DNA from: Planctomycetota bacterium
GTDB lineage: Bacteria; Planctomycetota; Planctomycetia; Planctomycetales; Planctomycetaceae
Assembly: GCA_027618475.1 (NCBI GenBank)
Contig: JAQCEJ010000061.1
Coordinates: 1-32,104 of the forward strand
DNA: 32,104 nucleotides
Direction of reading: 5' to 3'
The notes under the pieces are model-generated. The model saw nothing but the letters and a program-made list of their open reading frames with translations, did no database searches and was not told the origin of the DNA. How positions within the stretch are numbered: position 1 is the stretch's first letter; each line of letters begins with the position of its first letter. This document shows positions 1 to 6,100 of this stretch, one piece after another. The position numbers and the translations under genes were made by a program.

Positions 1-95
1 GCGCACTTCAAAATGGCGATTGAAAATCCGACGCGCAATCCGACGCAGCAAGTGTCAGTAAAGGCCCGTAGCGGTGGGCAATCGTCCATCATGCC

Positions 96-133
96 AGTTC
101 GCGAAACCCCTATTTTTCAAGGGTCTGCGAACT
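96..133 (-). terminator. Imperfect hairpin downstream of tRNA-Glu
   Basis: AGTTCGCGAAACCC (96-109) and GGGTCTGCGAACT (121-133) form a stem with one internal irregularity and an 11-nt loop. It lies 28 bases beyond the 3' end of the tRNA on the minus strand. It could terminate or process the tRNA transcript. No T-run follows on the minus strand, so it is not a canonical intrinsic terminator. Confidence 0.3.
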
Positions 134-160
134 CTCGCGAATCAGTGCACAAGCGTATAA

Positions 161-233
161 TACCCCCAACCGGATTCGAACCGGTGTTGCGGGACTGAGA
201 ACCCCGAGTCCTGGGCCTCTAGACGATGGGGGC
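161..233 (-). tRNA. tRNA-Glu (anticodon CTC)
   Basis: Read on the minus strand, this folds into a 73-nt tRNA. The acceptor arms are GCCCCCA and TGGGGGT, giving a G-U first pair and then six Watson-Crick pairs, with A as discriminator. The D arm carries the TCGTCTAGAGGCCCAGGAC sequence typical of bacterial tRNA-Glu. The anticodon stem CGGGG/TCCCG closes a TTCTCAG loop, placing CTC in the anticodon. The T arm has GGTTCGAATCC. No CCA is encoded. It would decode GAG. The gene stands alone and is oriented away from the SDR gene cluster. Confidence 0.95.
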
Positions 234-410
234 GGACTGTTTCGTTTGTAGTCATTCGCCTTGGGACTGTCAAGCATTCGACAATGTCGCCTCCGATGCA
301 AGTGTTCGAGGTCTGCGAACTCGGTCCGGCCTCACAGAGACCAGCGACAAATGCACCAATGGGCTGTCACCATTGAGCAGATGCCCTACGCATGTGCAGA
401 GAATGAAAAG

Positions 411-444
411 CTCATTTACAGAGGTGTAAATGAGGGCGTATAAT
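411..444 (+). promoter_or_regulatory. Sigma-70-type promoter overlapped by a palindromic operator
   Basis: A perfect inverted repeat, CTCATTTACA (411-420), GAGG, TGTAAATGAG (425-434), overlaps a strong promoter. TTTACA at 415-420 serves as the -35 box (5 of 6 consensus). An 18-bp spacer follows, then a perfect TATAAT at 439-444. Transcription would start near 451 and leave a leader of about 67 nt before the SDR gene at 518. The palindrome occupies the -35 box and most of the spacer, so a dimeric repressor bound there should block polymerase. The regulator is not identifiable from the sequence, and no regulator gene is adjacent. Confidence 0.65.
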
Positions 445-517
445 CAAAGCATGAACTCACAATGCCTCTTTTTTCCGTTGTGTTCTTCGTGAGTGCGCTT
501 GCTGTTGAAGGTCAAAA

Positions 518-1531
518 ATGACAACGCTTGTCACCGGCGCCGGTGGGTATGTCGGACGAAATCTCATCGACGCTTTGCTTGAGCGTCGTCAGCCGGTGCG
601 GGCGCTGGTACGAAATGACGATCAGGCCGCGCCGTTGCGACAGCGCGGAGTCGAGGTGTCGGTTGGCGATATTCGCGATCGAGAATTCGTCCGTGAAGCC
701 GTTCGGGGGGCGAACGTCGTACAGCACTGCGCGGCAGCCGTGGGGCCGCACTATTCCGATCGGGAAATTCACGACATCTGCCTCGAAGGATCACGCAATG
801 TTCTGGAAGGGGTACGTGATCAAGGGTCAGGCCGCGTCGTCATCATCAGTTCGATCAATGTGCTGGGAAACCGTAATCTGTCCGGGGAATCCGAAGATCT
901 GCCGTGTCGACGATTCGGCGAAATTCGAAGCGACGTTAAAATCGACATCGAACATCTGGCGAAATCGTTTCAACGCGATGCAGGTGTCGACGTCGTCATA
1001 TTACGTCCGGCGATGATATACGGCCGAGGAGACCAGAACCTCGAAAAACTGTTGCGGCCGATTCGCAAAGGAAAGTTCGCCTTCCTCGGCCGTCGCGACA
1101 ATGTGATTCCGCTGGTGCATATCGACGACGTCGTGCAGGCGATGCTTCTGGCGGCGGAAACACCAGCTGCCGGCGGTCGCATCTATCATATTGCCGATGG
1201 AGCGGAGATCACGGCGGGACAACTGGCCAACGAATTGGCGCGTCTGACCGATTCTCCACCTCCACAGAAGATTTTGCCGTATTTCATTCCCTGGTTCGCC
1301 GCGACATTGTTCGAAACGTTACGAACGCTGAAACTCTTCAAGGGAAAACCACCGATCAATCGGGTATCGTTGCGATTTCTGGGAACTTCACGATCTATTG
1401 ATATCGGCCGGGCTCGACGAGAGTTAGGGTATCAGCCTCATGTGGATTTTCAAAACGGCATGGCCGCCGCAGTAAGTGGGTTAACATCTCATGCCGACGC
1501 CGAACCCGACGTTGCCTCAACTTCAGCTTGA
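518..1531 (+). CDS. Extended SDR, NAD(P)-dependent epimerase/dehydratase-like, lacking the catalytic Tyr
   Basis: A 337-residue extended short-chain dehydrogenase/reductase of the sugar-nucleotide epimerase type. The Rossmann fold opens with the dinucleotide motif GAGGYVG at residues 7-13. DI at 51-52 fits the adenine-binding aspartate, and SS at 111-112 fits the active-site serine region. The usual YxxxK is altered: Lys141 is present but Arg137 sits where the tyrosine should be (IRSDVK). The RPAMIYGRG motif typical of the family follows. GAAGG lies just upstream of the ATG. It is the first gene of a tight run in which the next gene overlaps it by 41 bases. The substrate is unknown. The fold is secure, but catalysis by the standard mechanism is doubtful. 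Confidence 0.85.
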   Translation: MTTLVTGAGGYVGRNLIDALLERRQPVRALVRNDDQAAPLRQRGVEVSVGDIRDREFVREAVRGANVVQHCAAAVGPHYSDREIHDICLEGSRNVLEGVRDQGSGRVVIISSINVLGNRNLSGESEDLPCRRFGEIRSDVKIDIEHLAKSFQRDAGVDVVILRPAMIYGRGDQNLEKLLRPIRKGKFAFLGRRDNVIPLVHIDDVVQAMLLAAETPAAGGRIYHIADGAEITAGQLANELARLTDSPPPQKILPYFIPWFAATLFETLRTLKLFKGKPPINRVSLRFLGTSRSIDIGRARRELGYQPHVDFQNGMAAAVSGLTSHADAEPDVASTSA

Positions 1532-2549
1532 ATCGTTGAAGGATCGGGCCATTGCTGAAATTCGCCGGCGTTGGGAGCAGCCAATCTCTCCCGAACGGTC
1601 GTGTCGAATTCCCTCTGAACGTGTTGACGACACGGCCCGCAACGTTCTCGATGCGATGTTGACGCGACCGTTCCGCATGACTCCCTTTCCTGAAGGAGAA
1701 GAATATCAGGGATTGTTCGATCGCGTCCGGTACTGGGTCGGCAAAGGGACGGCGATCCGCATTCGCATCGGATACGGCCCGATGAAGAACCTCAATAATG
1801 CCCGTCACAGTCGTGCCGAATGGGCCGAGTTCTTTGCTTTAAGCCACCTTTGTGCATGGTATAACAAGGTTCGAGAGAACTATTCACCAGGTCTGCGAAT
1901 CAAAATCGTCTTCGACGATTCGACCATCCGCATGGCCAACCGCCACGATCACAATCATATGGCTTCGTATATGAAGTCCGTGAAGGCGTTGGTCGCTGCC
2001 ATGGGTTACGAATCGTTTATCGCCGGTACCATGCGGCAATCGACGTTTGCGTGGTTATTTCATTTCGGATGGTATCAACTCGCCGAGCGTCGCGTGCGAC
2101 AATGGGAGCGAGATCCGGCCAACCGCGAACGGATAGAACAGATGACCGATTACGCGCGGCGAAATCTCGTGCTCCCCGCCGGAGTCTCGGAGACCGAGCG
2201 CGATCGGTTGAGCATCGAGGCGAGCCATCGCTATCGCGTGTATAATCAAGCGTTGCAAATAAGCGGATTTTCGAGGCTGGGACACAGTTTGATCGCCATG
2301 TACCTCGACGGTCAGCAGCATCATGTGCAGCATCGTTCGGCATTCCACTTGACGTCTCTCGGAAAAGGGCACGTCGTTCAGCCTTGGCAAGGGGATGGAG
2401 GACTCTGCGAAAATGGCCGTGGTAAACTTGTACCGACCGTACTGACGGCCCGCCGCCGAGACGAACTGACCACGATCGACATTCCGGGGCTCGACATTCT
2501 GCCGCTCGAGGGTTTCGAATCGATACCGGTCTGCTGGAAGGCTGATTGA
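1491..2549 (+). CDS. Uncharacterised protein distantly resembling DIT1/PvcA isocyanide synthases
   Basis: A 352-residue protein without signal peptide or membrane segment. A central stretch resembles the pyoverdine/dityrosine (DIT1/PvcA, isonitrile synthase) family by eye: PMKN at 97-100, then an aromatic helix containing AEWAEFFALSHL, then YSPGLRIKIVFDD at 131-143, matching the family's pattern of PxKxxN, helix, and YxPGxxIxIxSDG. If that is right, it could convert an amino-acid amine to an isocyanide, but this is inference from weak similarity. The ATG at 1491 lies inside the SDR gene; TTG codons at 1512 and 1536 are alternative starts. Its stop overlaps the start of the ATP-grasp gene, so the two are probably made in linked amounts. 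Confidence 0.6.
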   Translation: MPTPNPTLPQLQLESLKDRAIAEIRRRWEQPISPERSCRIPSERVDDTARNVLDAMLTRPFRMTPFPEGEEYQGLFDRVRYWVGKGTAIRIRIGYGPMKNLNNARHSRAEWAEFFALSHLCAWYNKVRENYSPGLRIKIVFDDSTIRMANRHDHNHMASYMKSVKALVAAMGYESFIAGTMRQSTFAWLFHFGWYQLAERRVRQWERDPANRERIEQMTDYARRNLVLPAGVSETERDRLSIEASHRYRVYNQALQISGFSRLGHSLIAMYLDGQQHHVQHRSAFHLTSLGKGHVVQPWQGDGGLCENGRGKLVPTVLTARRRDELTTIDIPGLDILPLEGFESIPVCWKAD

Positions 2550-3787
2550 TGAAAGTCCTGCTGACCGAAGGCTCGAGCACTTCTGCACGGCAGACGATTT
2601 ACGCTTTAGGCAAGCTCAAGGCAACCATCGACATCTGCGATCCGCAACGGTACGGACTCGGGCGTTTTTCTCGATTCGTGAGAACGTGGTACCGTTGCCC
2701 CTCCTACACCGCCGAGCCGGCTGCATACGTCCATTTCCTATTCGATAGACTTCGGTCGGAAGATTACGACGTCTTGTTGCCGGTACACGATCAGGTCTTC
2801 CTGCTTTCACGATATCGCGATCGGCTGGGTCAGCACGTCGGGGTTGCACTCCCAGAGGCATCGGCTGTTGAGCGTCTACAAAGCAAAGCCGAATTCAAAC
2901 GTCTGCTGGATGTCCTCGCACTCCCCCATCCTTCGACGACAATCGTTTCTCATCCCGATGAATTGCTGAGCCATTCCCAATTTCCCTGTTACGTCAAACT
3001 CGCTTACAGCACGGCGGGGCGGGGCGTCTGGCATATTGAGCGAGCCGAGGAAATGAGGGCCATAGCCGACTTGCTGAAATCAACCTGGGGAAGCGATTCC
3101 CATCGAGAAATTCTGATTCAGCAACCGGCGTGTGGTACATTCTGCGTCATTCAGGCTGTCTTTCGACACGGCCTGCTTGTTGCATCGCATTGTTACCGTT
3201 CGCGTGCCCAGGGGGTCGGTGGAAGTGCACATGCCCGTGAAGGGGTATCGCATCCCATTGTCGTAGACGATGTCTCTCGACTCGGAAATCATCTCAATTG
3301 GCACGGAGCCCTGCACGTCGAGTATTTCGTTGACGAGGTCAGCGGACGTCACGAATACATCGAAGCCAACCCGCGTATCGGCGAAACGATGAACGCCACC
3401 TTGAGCGGATTAAATTTATGCGAATTTCTGCTCGATATCTCGCTGGGAAAATCGACTTCACCCGTCGCTTCACGAACCGGCGTCCGAACACACAGTCTGT
3501 TGATGAGCCTGATAGGAGCGGCGGAACGAGGTGCAAGCCGCTGCGCACTCGCCAACGAATTCTTGAAGTCGTGCTTCGGCAAAGGTGTTTATCGGCACAG
3601 CAGCGATGAACTCGTCCGTCTCTTCGATGATCCGTACTGCCTGATCCCAGCCGTCGCCGTCACCGGGCAATTGTTCTTTCAGCCTCGATGCGCCGGACGA
3701 ATGATCGCACAAGCCGTCGATAACTATGGTCTCACCGCTGCCGCGGTCGACCGCATTCGACAGTTGCCTCACAACGAGCTGGCATAA
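2549..3787 (+). CDS. ATP-grasp family ligase
   Basis: A 412-residue ATP-grasp protein of the carbamoyl-phosphate-synthetase/carboligase type. The N-terminal pre-ATP-grasp fold begins MKVLLTEGSS. An ATP-binding lysine with a glycine loop is seen in YVKLAYSTAGRGV (about 147-160), and the metal-binding E/N pair in EYIEANPRIGET (about 269-280). Such enzymes join a carboxylate to an amine or thiol through an acyl phosphate. The ATG at 2549 shares a base with the upstream TGA (TGATG), and GGAAGG lies about nine bases upstream. These point to this start rather than the TTG three bases earlier. It probably modifies the same metabolite as its two upstream partners. The substrate cannot be read from the sequence. 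Confidence 0.85.
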   Translation: MKVLLTEGSSTSARQTIYALGKLKATIDICDPQRYGLGRFSRFVRTWYRCPSYTAEPAAYVHFLFDRLRSEDYDVLLPVHDQVFLLSRYRDRLGQHVGVALPEASAVERLQSKAEFKRLLDVLALPHPSTTIVSHPDELLSHSQFPCYVKLAYSTAGRGVWHIERAEEMRAIADLLKSTWGSDSHREILIQQPACGTFCVIQAVFRHGLLVASHCYRSRAQGVGGSAHAREGVSHPIVVDDVSRLGNHLNWHGALHVEYFVDEVSGRHEYIEANPRIGETMNATLSGLNLCEFLLDISLGKSTSPVASRTGVRTHSLLMSLIGAAERGASRCALANEFLKSCFGKGVYRHSSDELVRLFDDPYCLIPAVAVTGQLFFQPRCAGRMIAQAVDNYGLTAAAVDRIRQLPHNELA

Positions 3788-3847
3788 TCGGCAAAACGTT
3801 ATTCGACCAGTCTCGCCTCGATTCGGTGTTTTCTCTGTCGCCGTGGT

Positions 3848-3877
3848 TTGAGTTTCGCATATCATCGATTTGATAAT
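3848..3877 (+). promoter_or_regulatory. Possible sigma-70 promoter for the 3928 gene
   Basis: TTGAGT at 3848-3853 (4 of 6 consensus) and GATAAT at 3872-3877 (5 of 6) are separated by 18 bp, in the 140-bp gap between the ATP-grasp gene and the next gene. The same bases contain a small CGATT-TGAT-AATCG hairpin. This would allow the 3928 gene to be expressed separately from the three genes upstream. Confidence 0.35.
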
Positions 3878-3927
3878 CGGTTTTGTGAACGCGATTCGAG
3901 AATTCATTGTTAACACAGGTACAACAC

Positions 3928-4869
3928 ATGTCGAATTCAGTCTCTTGGATCAATCGCCGAGTTTCGGCGGATGAATTTTTCCGACAGCTGCACCAATCGG
4001 AGACGGATTGGCTGTTTATTTCCTCCGAACCGATCGAACAGGGAGAGCCGATGATTGCAGGCCGTGATGCCGCGGTCGTCTGGTTGCGCGACTGTTCGAC
4101 GTCTCTACTTTGCCGCCTGCCGTTGTGGTTGCGACTGTTTGCTTTCCCGTCACAGTGGGATGGTTTTTTCGTACATCGCGATGTCGCGCAGCATGTGTCG
4201 CCGGGAGCGACCGCGTCTGAAGCGGCCGAGGAATGGCTGCTTCGCGCCCTGACTTCCGGAACTCGCATTGAAGCGATTGGCTCTGCCCTTCAAACCAGTG
4301 AGGTCTCGTTTTCGCCTGCCTTACGGCCGAGTTTTCCAACGCGGCCGTGGCTCAAACCGCTGCTGGAGAAATTCCGTCCCGAAACATTCGCGAAGAGTGT
4401 GCGGTCGTCGATCGATCTTACCGCTCTCAAAGCGGGCATTTTTCAGATGCATGATTTTCTTGACGAAAGTCATTCGTTCTCGCAAAGCATCGAAGGGGCG
4501 GGAGTTCATCGCAACGGCGACTACTGGCACGCTATCATGCACCGCCGCGAACCCGATTATCCGAATTCGAAGTACTGGTTTCGACATGTCGGCCGGCATC
4601 CGATATTCAACGACCTGTCGCGAGAACTCACACAGCGAATCAACGAACTTCACACATCGGCCGATCGAAAAAACGATGAATTGATATCTCGAATGTCTCA
4701 TCTGGTTGATGGCCGAGATGAGTGGGATCCCTTTGCTTTTGTTGACTTCTGCCGGACCTCTGTCGAACGTGGCCATCCGGAGGAGATCGCTGTTGCCGAA
4801 GCATTGCAAGGTGATGAGATGTCGCTATTGCTCGCCGCGACGCTGGACGATGCCTTAATTGTCGACTGA
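3928..4869 (+). CDS. Conserved protein of unknown function with a His/Asp-rich central motif
   Basis: A 313-residue soluble protein without signal peptide or membrane helix. I know no characterised relative. Residues about 167-226 form a dense motif rich in histidine, acidic and aromatic residues: LKAGIFQMHDFLDESH, then SQSIEG, GDYWHAIMHRREPDY, and KYWFRHVGRHPIF. A WDPFAFVDFC segment occurs near the C-terminus. As far as I recall, such GDYWHAIMHRREPDY proteins recur unnamed in planctomycetes. The histidine spacing would suit a metal or phosphate site, which is inference. ATG at 3928 is preferred to the TTG at 3907 because AGG lies about ten bases before it. It follows the ATP-grasp gene by 140 bp and may have its own promoter. 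Confidence 0.75.
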   Translation: MSNSVSWINRRVSADEFFRQLHQSETDWLFISSEPIEQGEPMIAGRDAAVVWLRDCSTSLLCRLPLWLRLFAFPSQWDGFFVHRDVAQHVSPGATASEAAEEWLLRALTSGTRIEAIGSALQTSEVSFSPALRPSFPTRPWLKPLLEKFRPETFAKSVRSSIDLTALKAGIFQMHDFLDESHSFSQSIEGAGVHRNGDYWHAIMHRREPDYPNSKYWFRHVGRHPIFNDLSRELTQRINELHTSADRKNDELISRMSHLVDGRDEWDPFAFVDFCRTSVERGHPEEIAVAEALQGDEMSLLLAATLDDALIVD

Positions 4870-4897
4870 TTCGGCTCGCATCTTCCTCTGCCGCCGG

Positions 4898-4926
4898 TTG
4901 TGAATGACACCTGTCCGCAGTATGAT
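4898..4926 (+). promoter_or_regulatory. Possible sigma-70 promoter for the NHL-repeat gene
   Basis: TTGTGA (4898-4903), a 17-bp spacer and TATGAT (4921-4926) match the -35 and -10 boxes at 4 of 6 and 5 of 6. They lie 57 bp ahead of the ATG at 4983, within the intergenic gap. This supports independent expression of the NHL gene. Confidence 0.4.
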
Positions 4927-4982
4927 CGCCAAATCGGTTCGCAAGTTCCTTCACCCCTTTCTGTCACGCAAAGGATGATCCG

Positions 4983-6065
4983 ATGTCTTCAGATTCTTCA
5001 CCGAATTCCGATCAGGCTACACGTCGAGAGTTTTTGAAATCGCCGGGAATCGCGGCGGCTACTGTTGCTTCAGCACCGCTGTTCCTGCACGCAACGAACA
5101 AATCGGGAAGCAAGTTACCGATCGTCGGCGAAGGGGAATTCACCTTCGAATGCCATCACAACTGGGGCGAACTCCCCGACACGGTCGTCTGGGGAGAGAC
5201 GCACGGCGTGGCAATTGACGAAGACGGACTGATCTATATCAAGCATCGTAACCGATCGGAAACCGTGTACGACGCGATTGTCGTATTCGACGCCGACGGG
5301 AAATGCGTTCGGTCGTTCGGTAAAGAGTATCACACCGGAGGTCACGGCAGCGATATCCGGAAGGACGGCAGCGAAGAGTTTTTGTATCTCTGCGACGTCA
5401 CCCACAATTTCTTTGCGAAGTCGACGAAAACCGGCGAACAAATCTGGCGAAAAGATCGCCCCGCTGAAGCGAAAGTTTACGACGATCCGGACGCTCGATT
5501 CAGTCCGACGAACATCGCGTTCGCTCCGGATGGCGGATTCTACGTCGCTGACGGATACGGATCGAATTACATTCATCAATACGGTAAAGACAACAACTAT
5601 ATACGCACATGGGGCGGAACCGGCGACGAACCTGGCAAGATGAAAACGCCGCACAGCGTATGGCTTGACGATCGTCCGGGGAGAGAACCGTCGCTGGTAG
5701 TGGCTGATCGAGCCAACGCCCGCTTGCAGTATTTTTCTCTGACCGGTGAGCACCTGTATTTTGTCGATACCGTCAGCTTTCCTGCGGATATTGATCTTCA
5801 GGGTGAGATTATGCTCGTTCCCGATCTTCATGCCCGCATCACTCTGTACGATATCGATAACAACGTCATCACGCACCTCGGTTACGATCCCGAATGGACG
5901 AAACAGGTGCTCGCGGACAATTTGAAACTGCGTCAAAACCCCGACCAGTATCAGTCGGGAGGGTTCATCCATCCCCACGATGCCGCATTCGATAAGGAAG
6001 GCAACATTTACGTCGCCGAATGGGTGCCAAAGGGTCGCGTGACGTTTCTCAAGAAAGTCGGCTGA
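4983..6065 (+). CDS. Tat-exported NHL-repeat beta-propeller protein
   Basis: A 360-residue protein with an N-terminal twin-arginine signal (TRREFLK at residues 13-19, followed by a hydrophobic Ala-rich segment to about 37), so it should be exported folded. The mature part contains repeated NHL blades: ETHGVAIDEDGLIYI, SPTNIAFAPDGGFYVAD, TPHSVWLDD, HPHDAAFDKEGNIYVAE. These suggest a six-bladed propeller like the one in peptidyl-alpha-hydroxyglycine amidating lyase relatives. Whether it is enzymatic or only binds ligands or proteins cannot be told. AAAGGA precedes the ATG by about nine bases. It converges on the ABC transporter gene with a gap of only 35 bases and no clear terminator. Confidence 0.85.
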   Translation: MSSDSSPNSDQATRREFLKSPGIAAATVASAPLFLHATNKSGSKLPIVGEGEFTFECHHNWGELPDTVVWGETHGVAIDEDGLIYIKHRNRSETVYDAIVVFDADGKCVRSFGKEYHTGGHGSDIRKDGSEEFLYLCDVTHNFFAKSTKTGEQIWRKDRPAEAKVYDDPDARFSPTNIAFAPDGGFYVADGYGSNYIHQYGKDNNYIRTWGGTGDEPGKMKTPHSVWLDDRPGREPSLVVADRANARLQYFSLTGEHLYFVDTVSFPADIDLQGEIMLVPDLHARITLYDIDNNVITHLGYDPEWTKQVLADNLKLRQNPDQYQSGGFIHPHDAAFDKEGNIYVAEWVPKGRVTFLKKVG

Positions 6066-6100
6066 CTTGCACGTTCATCGAATGACAACGATAAGAACAA

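Noticed and set aside
122-322. The 13-bp repeats as attachment sites of an integrated element
   Set aside because: They do not overlap the tRNA 3' end, enclose only about 200 bases and there is no integrase in the window.
411-434. The palindrome as a BlaI/CopY-type operator
   Set aside because: Those sites have TACA and TGTA two bases apart; here they are four apart, so the regulator family is left open.
4525-4540. TGGCACG-N4-CATGC, a sigma-54-like match
   Set aside because: It lacks the TTGC element and lies within a coding sequence.
5115-5978. 287-codon antisense frame to the NHL gene
   Set aside because: The plus-strand frame has a clear Tat signal and NHL blades; the antisense frame has no recognisable motif.
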